Origin: Triops longicaudatus
Taxonomy: Eukaryota; Arthropoda; Branchiopoda; Notostraca; Triopsidae
DNA: 64,000 bases
Reading direction: 5' to 3'
Assembly: GCA_022885665.1 (NCBI GenBank)
Contig: JAGQDJ010000022.1
Coordinates: 1-64,000, forward strand
Shown here: piece after piece, positions 1-11,289 of the stretch
Position numbering within the stretch: position 1 is the first letter of the stretch
Layout of the letters: each line of letters begins with the position of its first letter
Made by a program: the position numbers and the translations under genes
The notes under the pieces: generated by a model
What the model saw: only the letters and a program-made list of their open reading frames with translations
Database searches by the model: none
Told to the model about the DNA's origin: nothing

Positions 1-105
1 TATAGCGTTTCTCTGCCCTCTTCCCATACAAATCACACAAATATGGACTTAAAACAAACTATCGTATATAACCCATGGTTAGGGCGGGGGGCCCCGGGGC
101 ATTTG

Positions 106-130
106 CCCCCCCCCCCTTAATCCGGCCCTG
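106..130. repeat. Possible terminus of a hAT-type miniature element
   Basis: Read from position 130 leftward on the minus strand it begins CAGGGCCGGATTAAGG followed by poly-G, the form seen at the end of other short elements in this window (for example 51811). No matching left terminus or target duplication was found. Confidence 0.3.
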
Positions 131-1079
131 GTAGCACTACTAGTGTGAAAATCTCTTTTGTTTATTTTGTTATTTGCACACCACACAACTTGCGGTCAAA
201 AACACTTCAATCTAAACCATACGCAAGCGAGACTTGACTTTCTATGTCTCCTTTCAGATTACTTTTGAATATTTGCGGCTGAATTTTTAGATGAATGCTT
301 TGTGGCTTACGTTATGCACGAAATCTACCTTGACACAATTTTCCGATACTTAACGTAGACGTGACAATGAAACCATTAAGACCCGTTTCTTAAAAAAAAA
401 AGCCACAATTTCAGTTCTTTATTTTCTCATATTACTTCTTTCCGATACAAACTTTTCTCGTGTGACCGTCATCTTACATCTTTTCCATTCCAGAAACGTT
501 TGTGATTCAATAGTTATGATCATAATGACGAAAACCTACCAACTTGTCCATGACCTTAACCTTACATTCAGTCAAGGATTATGAAAACCTATCAATATGT
601 ACATCTGAGATGCTGCAGGAGTTTTAAAAGTCGTTTAAACGGTTAGTGCGTCAGTCAGAAAATGTGATAAGGTCGCTTTGAAATAAGCGTAGAGAAAGTG
701 AATATTTTAAAGTGCCCATTTTAAAATTTGTTTAGAATAAATTCAATGTTAAATAAAGTTCTGGCCCCTTTCCATCCTATTATATAGCTTTTTTTACATT
801 CCATTCTGTATTTTAAACTCATTTTAAAGCATTTCGTCATCGAATATCGCTATTGTAAGTCATAGCACAATGTCCCTTTCCTTACATTGACAATCTGACT
901 AGCTTCTAATTAAATTTTTCACAAAGTTTGAAATGTTTAATACGATGCATGTTTAACGGACTGTTGGAATAATACTTAGAATTTTTAAAAACAAAAGAAG
1001 TTTCATGAAACATGGTGAAGTCCATGGAAAGAACTTCCAATGGCTTTCAGAATAGGGTTGGCGTCAGCGAAAATCTTCA
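131..1079. other. AT-rich sequence with no recognised gene
   Basis: I see no convincing exon, RNA gene or element here on either strand. Confidence 0.5.
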
Positions 1080-1215
1080 AAATACGTTTCGTGGAACAGT
1101 ACAACATTTACTATGACGACCAATCGCTTTTTCAATCCTTCGTGCTGATTGGCTGCAGTCCAATGACGTAAGGCTCTTGAGATTCAAGCCCTGGCGATGA
1201 CGACAGCCTAACATT
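1080..1215 (-). repeat. Dispersed repeat, copy 1 (inverted relative to 8905-9030)
   Basis: The reverse complement matches 8905-9030, with best blocks ACGTCATTGGACTGCAG and GTCATxGTAAATGTT. Origin unknown. It may be part of an uncharacterised transposon. Confidence 0.55.
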
Positions 1216-1310
1216 GTTTTAATTACCGTTGAGGAGGGGCTTGCGGACAAAAACACTATTACCATCTATTACCAGAAAAAATACCTAAAGTTGCTAGACT
1301 GGGGCCTTAA

Positions 1311-1323
1311 AGGCCTACTGTTT
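1311..1323. repeat. Left target-site duplication of the LINE insertion
   Basis: Exact 13-bp copy of 2787-2799 (AGGCCTACTGTTT). Confidence 0.8.
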
Positions 1324-2786
1324 TTTAGCAATACGAATAATCCTCGGAGCAATGAAAACCACGCCCATACCTGTTTTACTATGCGCAACAGGACTAACAC
1401 CACTAAGAGATAGGTGGGAAGAACTAGCTTTAAGGTACCGTAGCATGCCATTATGAAGACGAGGTAGTACTCAGGGTCTTAGATCACAGGGAAAAAAGAA
1501 TATATGAACAAATTAGTACATGGATAGAAGCCTATCAACTACCAGAAATAGAAATAGGAAATATCTATGAGAAAAAAAGCGTTCCGTGGGATTTTGATGT
1601 AACAGGCATTACGGATTCAATACCAGGATTAGCCCCGAAATCAGTTTACCAGGCCGGAAGACACAATAATTTTCGATTTTTTGAGAAGCTTTACAAAGAT
1701 AGGAAAAGAATATTTACAAATGGTTCAAAAGACGACGAAGGAAATGTAGGGGCAGGTTTATATGTGGAGTAGGAAGACAAGATGGTGGCTCTCGCTCTAC
1801 CGAAATTTTCGTCGGTAATGGCAGCCGAACTATACGCAATTTTGGAAGCTTTACAATGTATAAGCAAAGCGCAGGAAAATAAATACGTAATTTTTACAGA
1901 TTCAAAGGCGGCAGTTTTGGCAATAAAAAATTATGATAACACGAAATACAGCCGAGCCATTCAGGAAATTCAAATGTCAATTATGGTTTTAAAAACTCAA
2001 GGGAAAGATGTAGCTATACAATGGGTACCAGGACACGACGGTTTAAGGGTAATGAAAAGGCAGACTTAGCAGCAAAGCAGGGAAAAGGATCAGAAAATAT
2101 TATAACTAGAAGTTTAACAACTGAAGAAATAATGTCAATTTTTAAAGAAAAGAACGAAAAAAGAATTTTAAGAACACTAAAACTCCAAACTGAACAAGAA
2201 TTAGTACAAGCGGCCAGGGCTCTCAAACCGCAACCATGGCTAGAACACCCGAATAGAAGAGTAGCAGTAGCGCTTTTAAGAATAAGAAGCAAACATGCAA
2301 AGGTAGGTTGGTGGATGAAGAGATTCAATCTTAAAGACACAGATATTTGCGAAAATTGTAGGGAGCATACAGACACAGTGGAACACAGGTTGCTATATTG
2401 CGCAGCATACGGATCCGAAAGAGAAAAATGGAGGAGTAGAGTGGAACGGATAGGAGTAATCTTTAACATGTTCAATGTATTAGGTTTAGGGAAAATTGAA
2501 CCAGAACGACAATATAAGTTAAGAAACTGTCTGGTAGACAATATTAAAGATACTAAACTGATAGAAATGGTGTAAGTCTGCTTACTTCTTTTCACTACTA
2601 AGAATAAGAACACTAGAAAGTATATAGATTATAATATGTAGGATTATGTAGGATTAGTTCTAATATTATATAGAGTAAAAGGAAATTACCTTTTTACCAA
2701 TCATCAGTAAAATTAAACGGTCAGAAAAAGTCGATAATGCGCCCGTTAGATGGCACAGTTGCGATTTTAAACAGATCAACAACAAC
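1324..2786 (+). mobile_element. 5'-truncated I-group non-LTR retrotransposon with 13-bp target-site duplication
   Basis: The element starts inside the region just after the reverse transcriptase (LGAMKTTPIPVLL, then ELALRY), continues through an RNase H domain and a CCHC-like tail (CENC, H, C), and ends in a short CAA/AAC repeat. An exact 13-bp direct repeat, AGGCCTACTGTTT, flanks it at 1311-1323 and 2787-2799. RNase H downstream of the RT marks the I/R1/LOA side of the LINE tree. The reverse transcriptase itself is missing, as expected for incomplete reverse transcription at insertion. Confidence 0.85.
1325..2575 (+). pseudogene. Decayed LINE ORF2 C-terminal part: post-RT region, RNase H, zinc-knuckle tail
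   Basis: The reading frame shifts at about 1450 and again at about 2045 (within GHDGLRGNEKAD) and is interrupted by TAG at 1770-1772. The first RNase H carboxylate is Asn (TNGS at 1716-1727, normally TDGS). The later Glu (AAELYAILEAL), Asp (FTDSK), His and Asp are still readable. The tail reads VEHRLLYCAAYGSEREKW and stops at 2573-2575. At least four lesions are visible, so this copy is inactive. Confidence 0.85.
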
Positions 2787-2799
2787 AGGCCTACTGTTT
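2787..2799. repeat. Right target-site duplication of the LINE insertion
   Basis: Exact 13-bp copy of 1311-1323, directly after the CAACAACAAC tail. Confidence 0.8.
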
Positions 2800-3374
2800 C
2801 AGCTTCGGCACACAAGGCATTGCCTTGGCACGAATTTCTTCCGCCTCTCTCTTTTGGGCATATTGTGTAAGTAACAATTAAGGCCATTCATATGCTTAAC
2901 TTTCTACATGTTATTATCGCGGTTACGCATTTGCGCTTCAAAGATAGAGATCAATTATATATGGTTCACTAGCCTACGTTATTTGTTCGCTTTTATTTTT
3001 AAGTATTTACTTTATTTTCAATTTACTGTCCCCCTCACAGTCTAATAAACACTTGAAAATAACACACAATCCACGCACAGATGCAAATAAATAGGGGCCT
3101 AGCTTAGAAAGCCCGTAAGTGGCGCTCATATGCGGAAAAGGTAAGAAACAAACGTTTGGCATACGCCGCCCTAGAGACAAAAAAAGCAAAAAATCCAATT
3201 TAATACGTAAACATCTGATATTTGAGCAATTTTTAACCCGCTGTCATTACTTAAAACCGCTAAACAGTACTGCAAATCAGAGAAGTTGAATACTTTCTAT
3301 TTGACAAAACTCCTATATCAGTCTTATACCCCAGCGAATCTGCTTTAGTGAATCGCTTTTTCGAGACAAAATAT
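2800..3374. other. AT-rich intergenic sequence
   Basis: Only short open frames without recognisable motifs. Confidence 0.5.
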
Positions 3375-3638
3375 GCCAAGTAGCACACCATATCTAAAAA
3401 CATCCAACTGACGGCTGAGATGAGGCGTCTCGAAATGTGTCTCATTGTACTGTACCAAAAAAGGAATTACTTTTGAAACAAAATCAGACACTAAACATAC
3501 AAAGAAGACATGCTTTTCAAAGAGCTTCCAACAAACGTAAGTGTGAAATACGGAAACATTCAAAAAACTTCAGAGAAATAATTTTTTTTAAGTATGGACA
3601 AAACACACAATTTTAAATCTTCTGGTCCTTGTTTTCCA
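3375..3638. repeat. Direct repeat unit A
   Basis: Matches 3635-4080 in the same orientation (shared blocks AAGTAG.CACC, ATCTAAAA.CATC, CGTCTCGAAATGTGT, ACCAAAAAAGG, ACTTTTGAA.CAAAA). It carries the empty version of the site into which the 3650-3820 element inserted in unit B. Confidence 0.7.
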
Positions 3639-4080
3639 AGTAGCGCACCCAGTGGCGTCGTGCACTTCAAAAATTTTTTTTGGGGGCCGATTTTGCATTT
3701 CTCTTAATAAAAGAGTTAATGAATTATAAATGAGTTTTAAATGATACTTTTTTTCAGGATAGCAAAAATTTGGGGGGTGCTGCCCCCCCCCCCTTGGCCC
3801 CATATGGCATGATGCCTCTGAGCGCACCCAGATCTAAAAGCATCGAATATACATAAGAAACGTCTCGAAATGTGTGTTTCGTAATATACCAAAAAAGGGA
3901 TGACTTTTGAACCAAAACCAGATACTATATATACAGAGAATACGCGCTTTCCGAAAGCTTCTAGCAAATGTATATTTGAAATATGAAAACATTCAAAAGA
4001 CATCTCCGAACCGCAGTTCATTATGTTGACTATTTTTTAAAAACACGCACAATTTTAAGTATTTTAGACCTTATTCAGAC
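3635..4080. repeat. Direct repeat unit B, interrupted by a hAT miniature element
   Basis: Diverged tandem copy of 3375-3638. Once the 171-bp insertion and one 8-bp duplication are removed, the alignment with unit A is continuous. Confidence 0.7.
3650..3820. mobile_element. 171-bp hAT-type miniature element (MITE)
   Basis: Ends are CAGTGGCGTCGTGCA and the reverse complement CAGAGGCATCATGCC (11 of 15 identical), both fitting the hAT end consensus YARNG. A perfect 8-bp duplication AGCGCACC flanks it at 3642-3649 and 3821-3828. The interior is non-coding with G and C homopolymers. Repeat unit A shows the unoccupied site. Confidence 0.8.
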
Positions 4081-4129
4081 CGAAAAGTTCCAGACGCACT
4101 GAACTAAAAAAGAACAAATAGCTGTAGTG

Positions 4130-4345
4130 GATAAACGGCTTCACTGCTCAAACGGCTATAAAGGACAAATGCTTACAACTCACAAACGGCCATAACAGAC
4201 AAAGGAGTTTATGGAAGAATCGTTATAACAAACCAACGGCTATAATAAATAAACTGGTGCAACGAACGGTTACAACAGCTATAACGTACTAACGGCTATA
4301 ATAGACAAACAGATGACAAACAGATGACAAAGGGACAAATGGTTA
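4130..4345. repeat. Degenerate tandem repeat built on AACGGCTATAAxAGACAAA
   Basis: At least six diverged copies of an approximately 20-30 bp unit containing AACGGCTATAA and GACAAA. Period is irregular. Confidence 0.6.
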
Positions 4346-4370
4346 AAACGGACATTACGGTCTGTGATCA

Positions 4371-5985
4371 CCCACTTTTATTGATCCGATAGGACCATAA
4401 AAAAAACTCGACACAAAAGTCTGAGAACCGCCATCTCCGCTGGTTAGCCAAGGAATCAGTTATCAGTGGTCACTTTTCCTTCTTACGTTTTACATTCCAA
4501 GTTAAAGTGTTCTATTAACGTTTAAATGCAAATCTGAGACGTACCTGGCCTACGCTTATTGAACATCTTTTAAACGATCAATTGTGCTTCAAACGTTTGT
4601 TTAGTTACGTCTAAAAAACGTCTTTTTACGATGTTTAACATACGTCTCTGCGAGAAGCTTAATGTATATACAGAGAACGTCCAATTTCACGTTGAGAACA
4701 CGTATAGGAGACGTATTTTATGTGAATTATACACATAAAGTTTTTATTTCTGTAGATTAATTATTGTGATGGAAATTCAGTGCAGAAATACAAAACTCGA
4801 ATTATATACATTTGTTTTCTGTATTATTATTCTCTCCGAGTATATTTCGTCACGCTACACAACAATATGCAAGAGAACAAAACAGTAATAATAAAATAAG
4901 TATAAATAATTTCCACACTGCCGAAGAAACACCCGGGTTTGACAATACGCTGGTGAAACTTCTCGAATTCTTTCACATTTCCTGGGGTTGCATTAATAAG
5001 TGACCATTTTGTTTGATCCCTTCTGGTAATCGCGAAATCCTCTTGCTACTCTTAACAATAAAATTTTCACATATAAGAAATTCACTTCAACAACTAAACA
5101 TAAGCCTTGTTTCTAAAGACTACGAGACCTCGTCGTCAATACTGATAACTGAGGACCTCACCAGTTTCGGACAAGAATGAAATATGGTGCAACGAACTTC
5201 TGGGCTAGTAACTGTTAGATATACCTCTTTATGACCTATATAAATATCAATAATGAAAGCCTTTTTAAAGTTCTTTTTAAATATATTGAACAGCTATTAG
5301 ACACTCTTTGTGATCTTTTTCTTTAGTATGTGAAACGTATTTTTCTGGGATAATTGTCTGACTATTTTACATTTCCAAAATCACATAAAAAACCGAACGT
5401 TCGGGAGTCTAAAATGCATATATTTTTAGTAAGTGTGCTACTTGGGTATATAGCAAGGATGGGCTTCACATTTTCAGAGTTGATCACCATTCCTATATTG
5501 TTACAGTTCTTCGAAATTTACAAGAACCCCGAACAAGCGAGTAAAGCCGATATTGTCGAGTTGGCTATGCTTCTCAAGCCTTTGGCTGTGCATTGTAGAA
5601 GCGCTGTAAGTCTAAAAAAGATTCTGCCGTAAAAAGTTTAGCACTTCCGTAAAAAATTCAAGCCACATTGTAAGCAAGAACTTCTACCAGTATTTATTTC
5701 ATTATGAAACTAAAAATTTGACGCTACCGGACGAACTCCGTGGTATTGGCCAATATGTTATCGATTCGTATATTGGCCAGTATGATATCGATTAGGAGAA
5801 TGGGGTGAAGTCTATCCCACGTATTATTGAACTTTAACGCTATCAAAGATTTGCAGCTAAAAACTACGAAAACTTGCACCTCAACTCCGTATAAATGCAG
5901 GGGTGTCCCGAGATTGTATTTCTTTTCGGCAACTGGCTTCAACAATTGAATACGCTCCCCTTTTCTCTCGAAAATACAAGTAATT
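4371..5985. other. Intergenic sequence downstream of calypso
   Basis: No gene recognised. It contains a small 27-bp tandem duplication at 5744-5793 (TATTGGCCAxTATGxTATCG, twice). Confidence 0.5.
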
Positions 5986-5991
5986 TTTATT
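5986..5991 (-). terminator. Candidate poly(A) signal of the calypso gene
   Basis: AATAAA on the minus strand, about 260 bases downstream of the calypso stop codon. Position and hexamer fit a short 3' UTR. There is no transcript evidence. Confidence 0.4.
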
Positions 5992-6253
5992 GCAAATATC
6001 GAATGTACAAGTAGAATAGCATAACTAATGTTCATTTCTTCTCACTCGTTTATCACTTGGTTGCTTGTTAGCTTCGTATGTTCCGGTCGTCAGAAAAAGG
6101 CTCTAATAACGTCGTTTATGGCGCGGACGACCTCTTTTTTTCCGGGATGCAATATCTTTGCAAGCTCGTTTAGCCCTTGAAACATGGGGAAAGTCAATAT
6201 TAGCTTCCTATCCTGTCTCTCAATGTGAGGAAAAAGGGAAAAAATAATTTTCC

Positions 6254-8326
6254 TTACTTAGCTATTCGTCCGGCGGAAGTACTAGACTTTTTAAGCGTAG
6301 TCATACTCTGCTCAACTAGCGTAGCCAACGATCCTTGCTCGGCTAGCATGGACAGAAATGTGCAAATAAACTCGTCGTAGTTGTGGGTGCGGCGAGCATC
6401 ATCTATCTTTAAGGGTAGATAAAAAATCGATTACGAATCTTCTACTTTTTGTTCTACATTGAAAAAAAGTAAAATGGAGATTTACTTTATATTTTCTTCT
6501 TTTTTCAACCTCGTCACGTAAGTTCGCTTCCCAAGCATGGATTTCCTTTTCTAAGCTCTTGAGCAGCGCTAAAAGATCCTTGGGAGCAAAAACATGCGGC
6601 TCTAACAGCTCAGGGTACTTGAGAGCCAATTGCTTTTCGAGATCTTCCCCCAAGTCCAAATCCGAGTCTTTGACGTCAGTTTTCGCACTATTCACTCGAA
6701 CTACTACGAGCTTATTCACGTCGCGACTGGGACTTGTCGAGTTTGGACTTAAGTGGTGTCCTATAATGGAGACAAAATAACCAAATAGTTAGCCAATTAG
6801 CGATTACGGTTAATTCAGCCGATATGGCTCATCTCTACCTTGGTTGGGAGAATTGAAGGCAGAGCCTATTTCAGACGAAGTATCCGTAGTCGAACTCGCT
6901 GGACTCTGACATGTTTGTATAGTCAAGGGCGTAGAAAAATCTTTTTCGCTCCTTTCTACACTAGCAGAAGCGTTCTTCTCGGTATCAAAGGACTCGGCCA
7001 GTCTGTTAAATCAGTCAATTAAATTTGTTAGTGCAACGTGAAAGAACGGTGCTAGACAATTTTTAAAGGGTTCACATGCAATCTAAGCGCACAAAATGTA
7101 ATACTTTGTTATCTCGTTGGAACCAGAAGCTTGTGTGTCCATTAATCTCTGCAAAACATCCATCAAGATTTGCCGATTCGTCCTTAGCAAGCGCAGGCGG
7201 TGATTAATGGCGCAACGGCGGTCAGGAACTACTGCCATTAAATTAAAACGGATTTCTTGTGAATCCGAGCTCGCCAAGCCCAGTCTCTCGCGAATGACAC
7301 GTCGGAACTGCTCAGTCCAGTCTTCATTATTACCCCATGGCCCTATACGAGTTAAAATGACGTTTTAGAACGAAAGGGCAGCGAAATAAATTCCCTAATT
7401 AGCAAACCGTGGTCAATTGGATAAGGTTTGAGGCCGTCTAACTCAAACAGTCGTCCGTTGATGGGGACATAACTGACAAAATGGAAGGTTTCAGCTCCAA
7501 ATTTGGAAGCTGAAGTGGAGTTGGTAGCGCCGCTCTTTTCTGTTGGCCAGCGAGGGGACTGAGGAACGGCGTGAGCATTATGAGCTCTGGCCAACTCGGG
7601 TGTGTTTCCGATTGCCCATCCCTAAGGATGGAAATATACTATTTTTTTTCTGTATTCTTATTTTTGGTTATTTATTTTAATTTAAAATCCTTTTCCCTAC
7701 ATAGTGTAAGCAAATACACAAGAGGTCTTACTTTGTTTTCAGGGTTCATTCCAGCAGTGTGTGCTTTGAGGCGGATCAAAGTCGGGCCCAAGGACAAGTT
7801 TGGACAGTTGAGTAGGACGGACAACAAAGCGTGTGTGGCACAACTGTTGGGAACGACCTGGGATGAATAAACAAAGATTTAAAAAATTAGAGCTGTGTTT
7901 AACGATGACTTTGTGGACTAGCTTATGTCAAGAGAGTTTTGTTACTTGTTGCGCAAAGAAAATGCTACTAATAAGATTGTCATCTTTGACAAATTGGTCG
8001 ATTTCTTGTTTCCTGCGGCTTCGTCGTTCTTCAATCCAACGAAACAAAAAAATAAATCCATATACTGGGCTGTCTATGGGCTTTTGAAGATCGTAAATTT
8101 CTTCGACTTGGACGCCTTTTACACCAAAGTCTTCCAACAATAAACTAAAGAGGCCTACAAACGGGAGAGGAAGAAAAACCTTAAATGAAAACAAATCATC
8201 ACCTATGTTTTTTATACCATAAGAAATTTCTTTAGTTATATGGTAAGCTTTAAACAGTTATTACTTACCAGGATCGCTTTCTAGTTCAAGCCATCCTTCT
8301 TTAAGGCTATTTATATCAACTGGCAT
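6254..8326 (-). CDS. calypso: Calypso/BAP1-type ubiquitin carboxyl-terminal hydrolase, complete, 8 exons, 478 aa
   Basis: By family this is the H2A deubiquitinase of the nuclear PR-DUB complex, acting with an ASX/ASXL partner on Polycomb-dependent H2A ubiquitin. Exons (minus strand): 8326-8269, 8154-7946, 7857-7732, 7621-7408, 7342-7105, 7002-6839, 6760-6486, 6406-6254. All introns are GT-AG, 65-114 bp, and every phase matches. The start ATG has A at -3. Residues 1-240 form the UCH domain: opening [20 protein letters not shown], oxyanion Gln89, nucleophile Cys95 (in [10 protein letters not shown]), His178 (in FHFVSYV), Asp193 (in FELDGLK). The middle carries [10 protein letters not shown], also found in BAP1. 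Residues 398-461 form the ULD coiled region ([28 protein letters not shown]). Length is close to Drosophila Calypso (about 471 aa) and far below BAP1 (729 aa). The tail after the ULD is short and only weakly basic. UCHL5 fits less well because the [10 protein letters not shown] and [13 protein letters not shown] motifs are BAP1-type. Confidence 0.95.
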
Positions 8327-8904
8327 ATTTAACAACTGTAAAAGAATTTACCCTGGAAGGGTACGCTTAACAACATAGCTTAACTGTTCCTCCTACCCTT
8401 CCTGCTTCGTAATCCGAAAACTAGGAGCGCCTTTTCCCATTCGCGTTCACAACCTAGTTTGAGCTTCTCGCTCTCCTCCATCTCTATGCGCTATGCCTGG
8501 GGCACAGAATATACCGAGCTGGCACGCCTGTGTAAGACCTGTCATAGGAAAATAGAAGGAAAAGGAAATCATTTCCCGTGAAAAAGTTGCTGATTGGCTA
8601 TAAAACGCATTCTGCCTTCAAGTTACAAATTGATATCGTTTGTCTAAAGCATGTCGCCCTCATGCAGCTACAAAATTGATCCATCTTTCTTGTTTATCGA
8701 AATGCCTTTTACCCCCGTTTTCGTAATTTCCATTTTGGGAAAGGTGGTACTCCCACAGGTCGGAGTAACCCATTCCACCCAAGGGATCTGCCTGAAGGCT
8801 CAGAAAACTGTGACAAGAAGCCCCATAGAAAACTGAGCTTTGCCAGCTCTATCTTACTCTATGGCTAGGGTGTCCAAAGGTCCAACCCTAAGGTTATTTA
8901 TAAG
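8327..8904. promoter_or_regulatory. Region upstream of calypso (presumed promoter and 5' UTR)
   Basis: Non-coding sequence before the calypso ATG. I can place no specific core promoter element, so the assignment rests on position only. Confidence 0.3.
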
Positions 8905-9030
8905 AAAGTTGGGCCATCGTGGTCGCCAAGCATTTGAATTTCCGATACGTCATTGGACTGCAGTCAATTAACGTGAAGGGGCACAAAAGCGATGGTCCGT
9001 CATCGTAAATGTTATATTCTGACAGAAAAT
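8905..9030 (+). repeat. Dispersed repeat, copy 2 (inverted relative to 1080-1215)
   Basis: Shares ACGTCATTGGACTGCAG and flanking blocks with the reverse complement of 1080-1215. It lies upstream of calypso. No open frame is shared between the copies. Confidence 0.55.
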
Positions 9031-9570
9031 TTGTTTTATCACACACGAATCTACTAACCCATTTGTCCATTTTACAGAATTAACAAATCTTATACACTCG
9101 CAATCCCTGACATGTATTTTCCGTGCACTAACAATGAAATTTCTTGTAGGGAAAGGCGCTGTTGGTTCGAAATGTTAAAAACGAGAAAAATACAGGAAAG
9201 AAAAATGAGACTGTAAGCAATAAAAGGAAGGGCAGACTTCATGCCTCACATGATTTTGAGTGGAAACGTGCTTCCACTGAGCTAATATTTGTTATCTTTT
9301 AGATCGGCTGCTGTGACTTGTACGTTAATATAAATTGAAGAAAATTAAAGGAAATGTAGTTGAATGAAATGAAAGTAAGCAAAGCCTTTAAAGCTTACGA
9401 ATATGACAAACGTTTATTTAGCAAGAAATACAAGAATCACACACATCCTTTGTTAAGGAGGAGTGCATAACAAGTGATGTCTGTTCTCACTAGCACCGCC
9501 CGTCGAAAAATGTGCGTTTTCCAATCACGTCATGGTTCAACGCCATCAGCGTTTCCCGCCACGGGAGGGC

Positions 9571-10317
9571 CTAACCTTCTTTTAGTGAACCTTCGTCCAA
9601 CCCAATATTTAATTCGCCAACGTTGGCGAATTGAAGGGAAATTCGGCGAATCGACGAATTTGGAAATTTTCAATTTAATTTCTGAACTTTCCGTTCTCTA
9701 CCTTTTGGTGGTCTCAAACTTCATTATTTGACCTTCAGCACGAACTGAAAACGGCACTAACCTAGTTTAAGCTTCCTAGGTACGGGGGCACTCACGCGTT
9801 TTCAGTACTCTCGACGAAATGCAAGTGGACTGTTTTGCGACCAGATCTCTTTACTTGTAGCTAAAAAAAAAGTTCACTGTGCGTGGGCTGAGAGAGTTGA
9901 GACACACAAAAGCATTTTCAGTTCCATATGAACTGACAATGATAGACTAAATCTTTGCCAAACTAGTTTTGCTCTAGTTTTCAATGAAGGAGATGTTAAA
10001 GCTACTTTCCGATTGCAGCATAAACAGCAGAAGAAACTGTTTTAAGTACTTTCAGAAATTACCGAGAAGCTAAAACTAGTTTTATGCATTTTTTCGTCAA
10101 ATTTACTTACCAGTGAGAAAGGCAACCGTATTCCCTTTAAATATATATTAAACAATATTTTCATTTTCTTATTTTTATTTATTTTTCATGATTTATTGAT
10201 TTTATTTTTATTTTTGCTAACGTTGGCGAATTTGAAGAGATTTTTTTTTTCTTTTAGGTGTTAGCGAATAATAGGCCAATTCGCTAACACGTTGGCGAAC
10301 CTTGATAAAAGGTTGGA
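9571..10317. mobile_element. Possible foldback-type element with GTTGGCGAATT motifs
   Basis: The outer ends are loosely inverted (CTAACCTTCTTTTAG at left, reverse complement TCCAACCTTTTATCAAGG at right). Inside are several copies of GTTGGCGAAT(T): a palindromic pair at 9611-9632, one at 10218-10233 and another inverted pair at 10275-10301. The middle is AT-rich and non-coding. No target duplication could be identified. Confidence 0.4.
9611..9632. repeat. 22-bp perfect palindrome
   Basis: AATTCGCCAAC followed immediately by its exact reverse complement, with no spacer. Half-site copies recur 600 bases downstream. Confidence 0.85.
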
Positions 10318-10325
10318 ACTTCATG

Positions 10326-11289
10326 CGCTTAGCTTTCTGGGCAGATGGTTTGTATATTGTATATTGCTCCTTATGTGTGATGATGACAACTTAATTACGA
10401 AGCCGTTCAAACTTTCTTTATGCTGATCTTAACTCTCGTACAATCGAAACCACTCCAAGCGAGATAAGTTAGCTTTTTTATGGTTCTGTAACCTTGCACC
10501 TAGTTCTGGCGCTTAATGAAACGTGGATAAACGTGAATTTTGATATGGAGTTTAAGACTCTATATTAACTCTGATATTAACGTTCAGAATTGCACGGAAC
10601 GCTTCAGAAAGATTTTATACACACAATTATATATTTGTGAAATATTTTTCAACACTAATAATTTAATTCACCATTTTTTTCGTTGAAATTTCAAAAATCA
10701 ATCTTATCAGTCGCTGAGAAAATGCTAATTCTCCGAAGTACATCGTAGTGCAAAAATGTGTTGAGAATAATACCTCTAAGGTTTTCGAGCAGTAACTCCC
10801 CGACGTTTGAATTCTTAATTTTAAAGGTCATCGGTAATATCAAGAATATATAACATTTTGCGAAATCATTCACGACTGTTTCCCGTGTATTGCAAGGGAA
10901 ATATGTATTGTAACACTTTATGACACGTGTGGCGTGGAATTCATCAAGCATTGTCCGTCAGGTATTTCTACAGTGGCGTAACTTTGTAACGTATAAATTG
11001 TCTTTTTAAGCTTGTCCAACGGGTTCTGTAAAAACAATAATTCACAAATTTGTTTAAAAGTGTCAATAATATAGCTCCAACGCAGAGCCGCGCGTGTTGT
11101 TCGATAAGTCTGTTCTACCTTTCGAACACTTTCGAATTCAAACAGCTCAGGTGTCTCTCTGAGTGCATAAGTGCAATTTTTTGTTCACAGACGAGCAAAA
11201 GCGGTACTTAAGTGACGCACTTTTTCAATTTGGGTGATTTTTTTTACTTTAAAGCAAATTTTAATTCAGCGCCGAAAAAAAACGGACGA
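10326..11289. other. Intergenic sequence without recognised genes
   Basis: Contains one CAGTGGCGTAAC motif at about 10972 that resembles a miniature-element end, but no partner end was found. Confidence 0.45.
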
